Assembly (NCBI GenBank): GCA_019671005.1
Contig: CM033752.1
Location: 8,680,001 to 8,744,000 of the forward strand
Direction: 5' to 3'
From: Hibiscus mutabilis
Taxonomy: Eukaryota > Streptophyta > Magnoliopsida > Malvales > Malvaceae
Length of the DNA stretch: 64,000 bases
A program made the position numbers and the translations under genes. Positions 45,417-56,264 of the stretch are shown here, in pieces; position 1 is the stretch's first letter; each line of letters begins with the position of its first letter. Below the pieces are notes generated by a model. The model worked only from the letters and a program-made list of their open reading frames with translations. It had not been told where the DNA came from and ran no database searches.

Positions 45417-48400
45417 TGTAATCACTTATTTTTGTCCGGTTTGTAAATATTATAGTACTATTTATTATTTATAATAATTATTACATATATGATAGTGTAC
45501 GTATTAATATCTATGAGTACGTGTGGTAATATGTATTTATAGGTATGTATGTTTATATGTTTATGAGTAATATATCTATACATATAAGTATTGTATGTAA
45601 TATTTGAATATAAGTATATAAGTATGTATGTTTGCATGTATATGTTATTTTAATTGTTGCTATTATGTGTATGTGTGCATGTGTGATAATATGTGTGTAC
45701 ATGTATTAATGTAATTATATTATTGTATTTATGTAAATATATGCATGTATGTACATTGGATATGTGATTATATGAATGTATGTGTTATATATGTGTATTA
45801 ATATATTGTATACGTATAATATATATGTATTAATTAATGTTATTATTATTATTAATTATTATTGTTGTTAAATGGGTTGTAATTAAAAATGAAAAAACAG
45901 ATCCAATATATAGTAAAACCCAATTAGTTTATTAAAGTTCCTGTCTATTTACAAGTTAAAGCCCAAGTAAAATTACCTAAGGCCCAATCGGCTAGACCCT
46001 AATCTAATTAAAAAACCTAAAAACATCTAATATAAAACCCTAATCTGAAATAGGTCTAATGCCCCTTTATTTTTGCAGCCACATCATACTGACCGTTGGA
46101 TCAAATTTTGAAACAACAGTCCAGATACCACCAAGACCATCCATCTGGCGCGCGTGAAGTTCACCCCCGGACCGTTCATTGTTGCACGCGCGAGACCGTT
46201 CATTTTCCATGTGCCATGTTTCAAGATCCCATGTAGCCTTGTCTTTCTCCAAATCACATCCGGGCCGTTCGATCTTCAAACAATCATAGCCGTTGGATAA
46301 GATCTGATCCAACAACGAGATTAATTCTGGCCAAGATAATCCTTTCGTCTTCCAACCACCAATCCACGTGGTTGCTCCATCCGTGACCGTCGTACGCCTC
46401 CCTCACCTGCTTTCTAACAACCGCAAATGCCAAAAACATAAAAAATTTTGGAGAAAGTCAGATCAAACACATCAAACAGTAAAATCATTTATTTTGCTAA
46501 ATCTTGTAAGCAAAAACAAATCAGAACAAAAGAGCATATATATACCATGTAATTAGACCCATTATGTAATGAGAGATTTGAAATCAATAAATACAAAAAA
46601 AAAAGATTCATAGGTAATCTTCTCTTTATTTTTTATTTCAAACATAAAAAAATTATAAATAAAGAAAGTTAGGGTTTACCCTTTTGGCTTCGAGCCGCCG
46701 CCATGTACGGTGGCTGAGGTGGGTGCTGCCGATGAACGGCACCATCCAATTGTCCCTCATCCCCTTTTCTTTTACCGGTGTGATCAAAAGTTTTGAAATA
46801 AAATAAACGTTTTGGTTTTTATAAAAATGGTTCGGGCTTATATCTAAAAAAAATTCAAGAAATGGTGGCTTTTTGTCTTTCCGACACCGATTAGCGGTGA
46901 TCGGGGGCTGAGGGCGGTGGCCGAAATAGACGGACCACCGTCGGTTTCTAAAAATTAAGGCGGCCGGAGGAGTTTTTATGGGTTTTAGGATGAACAATTG
47001 AGAGAAAAATGAGTAGAGAGGGGGTTTATTTTTTGAATCAAAATTTTCAAATGGCCAAAGGCCTAGTTCGGGGCTGAAGGGGTTCATTTATAGGCATTTT
47101 TATTTTTAAAATGGGATAATAACAATACAGACCCTTCGTCTTTTAAAAAATGCCCCGCAGCCCTTCCACATTGTTTAATTATTTTTCTAGTCCCTGTTGT
47201 TTTTTGAAATCTTTCAAATCAGTCCTAAAATTAGATGAAAACTAGATTTTAAAGGCAAAATTACCAATTCAGTCCCTCCGCCCTATTTTATCTTTCAAAA
47301 CTTCTCTGCCGCATGGTATAATTATTCAAATGGTCCCCATAATTTCTAGCTAGTTTTTAATGTCACCCCTAAATTTGTTTTAAATGCTTTCAAAGGGTAA
47401 ATCACAGCCCAGACCCTCTTTCTTTCACTGTTTTGCAATTGGGTCCCTTTTTATCATTTTAAAGCTATTTTTGTATGGGTTAATTACCTTTTGGTCCCTA
47501 TTCTTTTAACTTCAGTTAATTTCAGCCTTTAATCTTTTTTTTTGTTTAAATATTTATATATGTTGTTACTTATTTATTTATTTATTATATTTTATTATAT
47601 TCTTGCTCATATTTTTTTTATTTTTGCATGATATTTATAGTTCTTTTGTGATTTGTGTATATTTATATGTATATTTATTTTTATGTTTTTATGTTGTATT
47701 TTATTTAATACATGTTGGTAATATTGTTTATATTTGATCATTAGTTTTATTTTTGGTATTAGGTTGTGTATAATGTATATTATGTATTATATGTTACGTA
47801 TTATGTTATGTATGTAATTTATATTATAGGTATATATCATACATATTATATTATCTTTGTATATTAATATATATAGTAAATATTATATGTTGTATATATA
47901 TTATGTTTTTATATGTATGAATATTTTATTTTAATCATATTTATTTGTATTTATATGCACATGTTTTTTTTATTTGATATTCGTTTACGCATTATACTTC
48001 ATGTTTTTAATTTATCAATGTTTATATTTTCTCACATAGTTTTAAGCCTTTTATCCCGGTATTCTAGTGGGAGTGTTATCTCGGTCTCTGGGTGTCATCT
48101 CCTTTGGTACCATAGATCGAGGCAAAATATTAATATTCGAAACTTGTATTTTAGGAATTAATAATTAAATTAAACTGAATTTTTATTTTTCTTTATAAAT
48201 ACGATACGAACCTATTTGGTACCAATTTTGGGCGGTGTGGGGGTGTTAACCCTTCCCCATTCGTAACTGACTCCCGAACCCAAATTTTTTAAAATCTCTG
48301 ATTTTGTTTTTACGTTGTCCAATCTACCGAAGTGGCCGGTGGAGACTCCATTTTTTAAATATGTTTTCTTCCTAAAATTCCTCAGTTTTAATAAATTTTT

Positions 48401-48479
48401 CAATAAAACGGGAAATACCCCCCCAAACACGATTTTATTTTTCGTAGCGGCCTTCAACTTCAAAAACATAGTCGCTACA
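45417..48479 (+). repeat. Element D 5' LTR
   Basis: 3063 bp. It contains a segment of about 220 bp (45978-46197) missing from the 3' LTR and a second of about 50 bp near 46980-47030. About 6 differences in the first 135 bp versus the 3' LTR. It is AT-rich with many TATGTAT words; no gene. Confidence 0.92.
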
Positions 48480-48482
48480 ACA

Positions 48483-48501
48483 TGGCGACTCCGCTGGGGA
48501 C
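48483..48501 (+). other. Element D primer binding site
   Basis: TGGCGACTCCGCTGGGGAC begins 3 nt after the LTR end. It matches the site of C with one change. Confidence 0.8.
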
Positions 48502-49110
48502 AATTTTTGTTTTCAAAAATAAAAAAGAGTTAAGCCATAGTTAGATTTGTATCGTAATTATTCAAAAAAATTTAATTCGATTTAATTTAATTTTTAATCT
48601 CTAAGTCTTGTTTTTGGACATCATATAATAGTCTTAGAACCTTTAGGAGCAGTGATTACTTTGCTTCGTGGGGTTTTCACCTCCGTATGATGTTGTAATT
48701 CATTTCAGGAATTCGATACTTATATTTTGTGAGGTTTTCACCTTCGTATGGTATAAGGGCCGTATTCCCTCGAATCGATGTCCAAGTGACAGTTTGAGTA
48801 CCGTTTACTTTAGAATTTAACCGCATATAGTGAGACATAGAGCCTACCTGTTAGAGTCATGCATGTACTCTGTCCGATTAGCGGATGATCTGTTTAAGCT
48901 TTTTGTTTGCATTTTTGTGTATATTTGAACCGCTTGATTTGAGTGTTTTAATTGTTTCTGCTTGTTAACCATTTATTTAAATTATTATTTTCAAACTGAC
49001 ACAATTTCTTTTTCGTGTTTTCCCTTTCCTTTTTATTTTGTGCATCGGATTTTCATAAACATAAAGGTATTTATTTCGCAAATGACTGTCACTATAGAAA
49101 GGCATTCATA
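48502..49110 (+). other. Element D leader
   Basis: Untranslated leader between primer site and first gag-like ATG. It contains two GTTTTCACCTYCGTATG repeats (about 48674 and 48736). No coding feature. Confidence 0.6.
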
Positions 49111-49900
49111 ATGGATAATAGGTCTCGTATTCAGATAAAGTGAGCCAATCCCGCGCATTGTTAGAAGAGTCAAGAAGATGAACCATCTGAAAAGTTCGAA
49201 CAAGATAAGATAGTTGATACTCGTATTGGACATGAGCTGGATGAAGTATAAGAGTTGAAGAAACAAATGGTTGAAATGATGAATCTGATGACATTAATGG
49301 CTAAAGACAAGTCCGTAGAGCTGGAAGAAGAGCCAGTCAAGAGTCAAAATGAAGATTTCAATGGTCAGAATCCCAACATCGGTAAATACGACAAGTCGAA
49401 CCCTTTTGTGATTCGCGTCAGCAAACTAGTGGGAGGTACATCTGAGTCAAGATCCTAAAAAAGTAGAGGTAGGCTTAGACGAAACCAGCAATGTGAAGAG
49501 GAATGTCCCGATCCTTGTAAGGTATACTGAGCTGCTCCCAATACTGATTGAGAAAAACCTTATTACCCCTGTTCGGTTTATTCCAAAGGAACCACCTTAC
49601 CCGAAAGGTTACAAGAATCATGCCAAGTGCGGTTACCACTTAGAAAGTTCGGGTCACACTACAGAGAATTGTAGGACCTTGAAGAACTGGGTTAGAGATC
49701 TTATTAATATAGGAGCATTGAGTTTTGAAGACGGAGGGCCCAGATTCTACAATAAGCCAGTGATCACACGAGGAGCAAAGTTGGAAAAGAGCCAATACCC
49801 AAGGCGAGGTTGCAATAACATAGAAATGGATTACTTCAGTGAGTCAAATTTAGATACCAAAGATAGGGACATCCCGGAAGAAGGGCATTCATCTGATTAT
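49111..49900 (+). pseudogene. D gag module 1 (N-terminus joined to zinc knuckle)
   Basis: From the ATG at 49111 a decayed frame gives an acidic N-terminus and ELKKQMVEMMNLMTLMAKDK (about 49249-49308), like the N-terminal helix of Tat/Ogre gag. After a frameshift the ORF from 49493 has EPPYPKGYKNHAKCGYH and a C-X2-H-X5-H-X4-C knuckle at 49628-49672 (ESSGHTTENC), followed by LKNWVRDLINIGALSF, the usual C-terminus. The capsid core expected between the two is missing. Confidence 0.75.
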
Positions 49901-50571
49901 AATCAGTTCAGGCAGGAAAGAGAAGAATTAAGCGAGAAACTGAAGAGTCTACAAGATGAGCATCAAAAGCTTCACTGCATGTTTCAGAATGCTGGTTTGG
50001 GTGACACTTTTGAAGAATGGAATAATGGCATCCTACAACTGAAGAATGGTTTAGGGAATTGGAAATGAAAAGGCCAGGCAAGTGAAAATAGAGCCCGATT
50101 ATTGTAATAAAAGTTAAAAAAAGTAGAGAGCCAGCACGATGTCCTCAAGAATGAGTTGGAAAGCAGTCTAGATATGAACGAGATTCTGAAATCAAGTCTA
50201 CAGCAGAGTGAGAATAAATCCCTCATATTTCAAGCAGAGAATGCAACGCTCATGGAACAAATAGATGAGCTTAGGACTTCTCTATGTAAGTGCGAGATTC
50301 GTGCCAAAGCCTATAAGCAAACTGGCTATGAAAGCGTCGAAAAGGTAACTCTCCAGCTATGAAAGGCCGAGCGAGAAATACAAGAGAGGGAAAATGACAT
50401 GAAGAGTGTCATCACTCAAGTACGCAGAGTGGCTCAACAAGTGGCAGATATGGCTGACGCGGCTATGCCGTTGAGCCAGATCATTAATCCTGCACTGGAT
50501 CATGAAGGAAAAATGGCTCATTTGTTGGATGAGGTACAAAAGCTAGGGGCTAGGGCTCATCGGTATTTGTA
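49901..50571 (+). pseudogene. D coiled-coil module
   Basis: Directly continuing the ORF of the first knuckle: FRQEREELSEKLKSLQDEHQ, then (after stops near 50068-50110) NEILKSSLQQSENKSLIFQA, ATLMEQIDELRTSLCKCEIR, EREIQERENDMKSVITQVRR and KMAHLLDEVQKLG, ending at a stop at 50569-50571. The heptad-like Leu/Ile pattern and charge indicate a coiled coil. Some Tat/Ogre elements have an extra ORF with such a C-terminal coiled coil; that relationship is my inference. Confidence 0.6.
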
Positions 50572-51094
50572 AAGACTGATATCTGATGTAACAAGCCTTT
50601 TTGTTTAATGAAAATCTTTCTACAATGATCACTTTGCGACTAGTACCTTATTGCATTCATGATTGCATTTTGTTGATTAAAAAATATTCTATATTAGGCA
50701 ATTTTTTGTAAATGGAAAGATATTCGGTAATGTACAAAGATTGATAATGCTACGGCTGAAAATAATCTAAGCATGAAGCAAAATAAAGAAAGATAGAAGT
50801 GGGGCACCAAGTACGCATTTTGCTCCAGGAAGAGTGGCTAACAGACGCCTGTAGAATATTGTCAATCTTTTGTACACATATACATTTCCTTTATAAAAAT
50901 CCTCCTAAAGGACTATTAGTGAATCAACACTTCATTCGCATTTATTCACTTCATTTGCATTCATTCATTTTGATAGTTCATACTTACTGTTTGTTTTTAC
51001 ATTTTAGACATTTATGATGCATTTTATGCATTAATTAAATAATAATAAAATTTTACGGGTTCGGTGGTAGTATTCGAGAATTGGTTAAAAAAGG

Positions 51095-52100
51095 ATGGAA
51101 CAAAGACTCGATCAATTATAGGATAGAGTTAAGAGAGAGCTCAAGAAGAAGGAAAAAATGAATGTTTTCAATACAAGAGATTTCTTCTTAGTCCTTAATT
51201 TTGTCATTCTTCCAGATTTCAAGACTCCTCGCTTCGTGCAATATGACGGTACAAATTGTCCGAAGGTTCATTTGACCATGTTCTGCAGAAAGATTGAGGG
51301 CTACATAAAGAACGAAAAGCTACTGATCCACTACTTTCATGATAGTTTGGTGGGACCCACTGTAGTTTGGTACAACCGGTTGAGCAGAAGTTAGATTCAG
51401 TCTTGGAGTAACCTAGCCAACGCCTTTTTGAGCCAATACATATATGCCTTAGACTTAGCTCGAAGTCGACAGTTTCTTTAGAGTATGAAAATAAGACCAG
51501 GTGAGAGCTTTAAGAATTATGCTCTAAGATGGCAAAATTTGGCGGCCCAAGTTTAGCCTCCCATTACTGAAGAGGAAATGACTCCCCTGTTTCATGCAAC
51601 TTTCCCCATTCCTTTCTTCGATATGATGTTGGAGAAATCTAGAAGCAAATTTGAGGACTTCGTGGTAGTGGGAGAAAGAATAGAGTACGTGATCCAAGAA
51701 GGAAAGTTAGGGTCTAAGGACCAAACCGGAGATAAGGCAGAAAAAGACAAAGAGGTAAATGAGTGTTGTCTCCAAAGCATTCATCATCGCAAAAGAAGAA
51801 GGCCCACTAATCCTTCTGAGCCGTCATGAAAAGTTCCCTGAACAAGTATAGATTTAGAGGTATTTAGGGTATCCATTGCGGATAGATTTCCTCATTTGGT
51901 TGAAGGCCACTATCTCAGTCCCAGACCGATGAAGATTATACCTGACCATTCTGCTCACTGTTTTGACCCGAAGAACATTTGCGATTTCCATATAGGGTCA
52001 CCAGGGCATCCTACTAGGAAGTGTAGGTCGTTGCTGTAAGAGATCAAGAAGCTAATTAACAGTAGAGTTTTGACCAAAGAATTGGTCCAGTAATGAAAGG
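51095..52100 (+). pseudogene. D gag module 2 (capsid core and second knuckle)
   Basis: Begins MEQRLDQL at 51095 with an early stop. The core has PDFKTPRFVQYDGTNCPKVH, LTMFCRKIEGYIKNEKLLIH, YFHDSLVGPTVVWYNRLSR and RPGESFKNYALRWQNLAAQV, then FVVVGERIEYVIQEGKL, all typical of Ogre/Tat gag. At least five stops interrupt it. A second C-X2-H-X5-H-X4-C knuckle lies at 51980-52024 (CDFHIGSPGHPTRKC). No protease or polymerase follows. Confidence 0.82.
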
Positions 52101-53237
52101 CGCAAGAATTGGGGCAGGTTTGTACCACGCCAAGAAAGCCCGAATAAGACGATCCCTATGCTTGAATGTCTCACGTTTTACAAAATGGTGGTTTGATATT
52201 TACGTTTTCTTCTTTTGAATTGTATACAGAAAAGCCTACAGCTTGGGCCCAAAAGCAGCAGAAATATTTTATAAAGAAATATGTTTGTTTATTTTTGTCC
52301 AAATGAAAATCGTATTTTCTTTGTTATTTAGAAAACATTCTTTTTGCATTCTTTGATTCTTTAAACTTTTCATTCATTATTATGGGATAGTTTTTGTTGT
52401 CCCATACATACATACACATTTTTATGCATAGGTACATACCATTTCTTTATGACATTGAACTTCAATTGTAAGAGTATCATCAATTTAAATTGAATACCGT
52501 ACGGATATGGCGAATGCGAGTATCCGCTAGTCCATTTAGGTCGATAGAGGAACAAAACAAGTGTTTAGACAATAGGCAGTTCCCATTTGAGGAAGCTCCC
52601 TTCTCAGGCACTTGTCGTTTAAGATCTTTGAATCGAGTCTTGACCCTAAACTTTTACCCTCTGAAGATTGTCCCTCGATATCCATGAATGGAATGACAAA
52701 TGGTATTCTTCTACTTTCCAAGCAAGAAGAAATGAGACCAGATATATTGGATAAGCAGGCCATATAATCACCAGGGGGAAACGATTGAAGACAATATTGT
52801 GTTCAACGAGTAAACTGAGCAAATAAAAAATACCAAGTAGAGAACTGAAGCAATAAAGAGTGAGTGCAGTAAACAAAAGACATATGGAGAATTCCTCAGA
52901 CAATAAACATCAATTTGAGAGAACCGTGGAGAATCGACTACTTACAAATAGAAATAAATATCAAAGTTTAATACATATACAATAAAAGAAGAAAGATTTG
53001 AGACTGAAAACCCCAAAATAGTCAGTCAAAAAAAAGAGAAAATAAAAAGAAAATAAAAGAAAAAGAATAAAAGAATAAAAGACAAGAAAAGAAATAAAAT
53101 AAAAGAATACAATACATGAGTACAACAATACAAGGATGAAGCTTAGATGGAAGAAATAAGTAAGAGACTTCAAAAAATCTCAATTTTGAAGAAATTTGGA
53201 AGACTGACCACCTTTTGGATATAAAACAAGCATTAAT
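52101..53237 (+). other. D internal non-coding DNA
   Basis: No domain is seen in about 1.1 kb. The strand is purine-rich from 52980 to 53180 (AAAATAAAAGAAAAG words), which gives open but meaningless antisense frames. Confidence 0.55.
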
Positions 53238-53700
53238 ACCAACCAGAATACAAGCCGGTCAGATAAGAAGGAAATGAACTCTAGGGTGAAAACCCGAAAA
53301 AGAGCAGTCTAGAGTGATCCCAAAAATAGAGAGAAAAAGTGATCTGCCTGAGCATGTTAGCATTAATGTTTGACCAGAATACGACAATCAGGAGATACAA
53401 AAGAAGGAAATGACCTATAGGGTGAAAACCCGACAGTCTAGGGCGATCCCAAAAATAAAGAAAAAGAGTATCATGTCTGAGCAAGAGATGAAGACTTTGG
53501 TTAGAAGAAAAATCCAAAAGAATATGAAATCCTCTATTCAAATAAATATCAGTTTCGAAGAGCTATAGAAGATTGATCACCTTGATTAGAAATCGAACAA
53601 CAATGCCAACCAGAATCCAAATCGGTTTGAATACAAAGAAGGAAATGAACTATAGGGTAAAAAACAAAAAAAATGGGCAGTCTAGAGTGATCCGAGTAAT
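53238..53700 (+). repeat. three diverged copies of a 90-130 bp unit in D
   Basis: Each copy contains ACCAGAATAC or ACCAGAATCC, AGAAGGAAATGA, TAGGGTGAAAACCC (decayed in the third) and GCAGTCTAGAGTGATCC or a variant, starting near 53241, 53374 and 53607. Confidence 0.78.
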
Positions 53701-54109
53701 GAAAGAGAAGAGATTACTTCATACGAACATATTCAGATTAAACAAGTTTACGAGCACAATTTTTTTATCAAGACACGTGGACTACATTGTAAGCCTTCGA
53801 AGACCATTTTGATCATTCGTAGATATCCAAGTTGAGTGAGTTTGTCTTCAGATTACATTCTGCCTAAAAGGGTTAACCTTTCTTCAAGGAACGTCAAACT
53901 TCGAAGTGCCTGATCGTCACTCAAATGAGGGAAGGACGGGGGGCATAGTGAGTGGTGAGATCAAGAGAGCCACCTTAAATGGGCTAGAAAATAGGTATGG
54001 GAAGCGTTCCTCTCAAAAGCCTAAATGGACTAGGGGAGGCCATACATATGCTTATATAGCCAAAATAGGCAATATTTTCTAAACATACAATTTTGCTAGT
54101 GTATTTGCT
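53701..54109 (+). other. D internal spacer
   Basis: No gene, RNA or repeat could be supported in this 0.4 kb between two repeat blocks. Confidence 0.5.
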
Positions 54110-54860
54110 ATTTTAGGACTAAACATTAGTTCTAAAAAATGTTTGAACCTTTAAAAAAATCAATTCTTTTGCATATTTGCCGTTTCCTCCAAGCATTAGT
54201 TTTCAAAAATGCTTAGGCATGTTTTCCAAATTTCAATTCTTTTACATATTTGTCATTTTCTTCCAATTATTAGTTTTCAAAAAAATGTTTGAGCATTTTT
54301 TCAAAATTTCAATTCTTTTACATATTAGTTATTTCCTCCAAGCATTAGTTTTCAAAAATGTTTGGACCTTTTTCAAAATTTTAATTCTTTTACACATTGA
54401 TTACTTCCTCCAAGCATTAATTTTCAAAAATGTTTGGGCTTTTTTCAAAACTTTAATTCTTTTCTATATTAATTACTTCCTCCAAGCATTAGTTTTAAAA
54501 AATGTTTGGGCATGCTTTCCAAATTTCAATTCTTTTACATATTTGTCATTTTCTTCCAAGCATTAATTTTAAAAATGTTTTGCATTTTTGTCGATTTTTT
54601 ATTATTTCTTCCAAAGCGTTAGTTTTCAAAAATATTTGGCAATTTTCGAGTTTAAATTTATTTAATACTTATCATTTACTCCAAGCATCAATTTTCGTAG
54701 ATGTTTGGCATTTTTCTTCGAATTTTGATTATTTTAATACTTACCATTTCGTTAAAACATCAGTTTTAAAAAGATGTTTAGCCCTTTTTATAAAACTTGA
54801 TTTTTAAGATATCTATAGTTTCTCCCCCAAACAATAGCTTTCAAAATGTTTGGGATTTTC
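54110..54860 (+). repeat. about eleven 73-bp tandem repeats with a dyad in D
   Basis: Units recur at about 54190, 54264, 54339, 54412, 54483, 54556, 54613, 54682, 54755 and 54827. Each has CCAAGCATTAGTTTTC followed by AAAAATGTTTGG, whose ends are near inverse complements (CCAARCATT/AATGTTTGG), then a T-rich spacer with TTCAATTCTTTTACATATT. ORFs across it are translations of the repeat. Confidence 0.9.
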
Positions 54861-55318
54861 TTCCAGTTTTATTTTCAAAATGATTGATTTTTTAGGAATT
54901 AAAGCATAGGGACCGAGAGTTGGTTCCCTCTTATATGCTTCAAGAAGATTGGATCAAAGAATGAGTTCAGGGTGTGGGGGCATTTTGCCAGCCCTGATGT
55001 TAAGATAGATGAAGACTCTGAGTGTTGGGTCAAAGACGAGAAAAGTAGTTAAGCCCATAGAATGATTGGGGCAATGTTAAATGAGAATATTGATGAAAAT
55101 CCCTACCTAAGGATAGAGTAGGGACTAGAAAAAGGATTTGCAAAATGGGCAGAGATCCCAAAGAAGAAGAGAAGAGTTACTCACGCAAAGAGAGATAAAA
55201 GCGTGGGTATTCAATGGAAGATAGATAAAATGAAGATTAAAGAGTGTACTGTAGAAATGAAGAAATTCGAGGAATGACCTTTCAGGGAATAGGATTTTAA
55301 AACAAAGAATGAATGATG
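54861..55318 (+). other. D internal spacer
   Basis: It contains GGGGCATTTTGCCAGCCC and GATTGGGGCAATG words resembling text in C (60350-60450), suggesting shared non-coding ancestry. No gene. Confidence 0.5.
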
Positions 55319-55473
55319 AGAAAGAAAGAAAAAAAAGAAAAAAAGAAAAAAAAGAGAAAAGAGAAAAAAAGAAAGAAAAAAGAGAAAAACGAAGAAAAAA
55401 GAAAAAAAAGATGAAGAAAAAAAATAGAAGAAAGAAAAGAAGAAGAAGAAAAAAAGAAAAAGAAGAAAAAAAG
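55319..55473 (+). repeat. purine (A/G) tract
   Basis: About 155 bp almost wholly A and G. It gives long antisense Phe/Ser ORFs that should be ignored. Confidence 0.95.
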
Positions 55474-55589
55474 TGTTATATTGCATGCATCATATAGATA
55501 GGGGCATGCTAATTTAAAAGTATTTTGTTTGTGTTTAAACAGATATTCGAAGATTACCAAAGAATTTGATTTGCAGATTTATACTGGTA

Positions 55590-56080
55590 GCTGTGTTGGA
55601 GTGAATCCAGATTTTAAGGGAGATTGGTAGCCATTTTGGCGTGAATCCAGATTTAAGGGAGATTGGTAGCCATGTCAGCGTGAATCCAGATTTTAAGTCC
55701 TTCGGGCCATCAGTAAGTCCTTCAGGCATGATGGTAAGTCCTTCGGGCCACCGATAAGTCCTTCGAGCATGGTGATAAGTCCTTCGGGCCATTAGTAAGT
55801 CCTTCGGGCATGATGCTAACCTTATTGTGATGTCAAGACTGGTAGCAATCGAGGCATCATTGTAAGGGATATTGGTAGCCATTTTCGGCGTGAGTCTAGA
55901 TTTTAAGGGAGATTGGTAGCCATGTTGGCGTGAATCTAGATCTTAAGTCTTTTAGGCCATCAGTAAGTTCTTCGGGCATGATGATAAGTCTTTCGGGCTA
56001 CCGGTAAGTCCTTCGAGCATGGTGATAAGACCTTTAGGCCATCAGTAAGACCTTCGGACATAATATCAAGCTTTCCTTTT
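55590..56080 (+). repeat. two-level tandem repeat: 22-bp units in a duplicated 250-bp block
   Basis: Unit TAAGTCCTTCGGGCCATCAG alternates with TAAGTCCTTCGGGCATGATG. Six or so units follow GATTGGTAGCCAT..GCGTGAATC at about 55661, and the whole block repeats from about 55912 with more substitutions. Confidence 0.9.
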
Positions 56081-56226
56081 GAATGACGAGACATGAATAA
56101 ATCGGGGCATTGAAGAGATCGAAGCTTAAAGATTTCGCCGAGGAAAAGAGGAAAGTTCCAGTAGAGCACGTGATTCTAGAGCCGGGGAAAGGAAAGTAGG
56201 ACAAAAATGAGTGTTTTTGGTTTTTT

Positions 56227-56249
56227 TTGTTCTCGTTTCACAAGAACAA
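56227..56249 (+). promoter_or_regulatory. hairpin upstream of D polypurine tract
   Basis: TTGTTCT (56227-56233) pairs exactly with AGAACAA (56243-56249) around the loop CGTTTCACA. C has an equivalent hairpin at 62149-62184. Confidence 0.6.
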
Positions 56250-56264
56250 GCAAAGAGGGGTAGC
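56250..56264 (+). other. D polypurine tract
   Basis: GCAAAGAGGGGTAGC directly before the 3' LTR start TGTAATCACTC. Confidence 0.75.

Noticed and set aside
55211..55560. Antisense Phe/Ser-rich ORFs resembling membrane proteins, and a sense Lys/Glu ORF
   Set aside because: They are translations of a purine tract.
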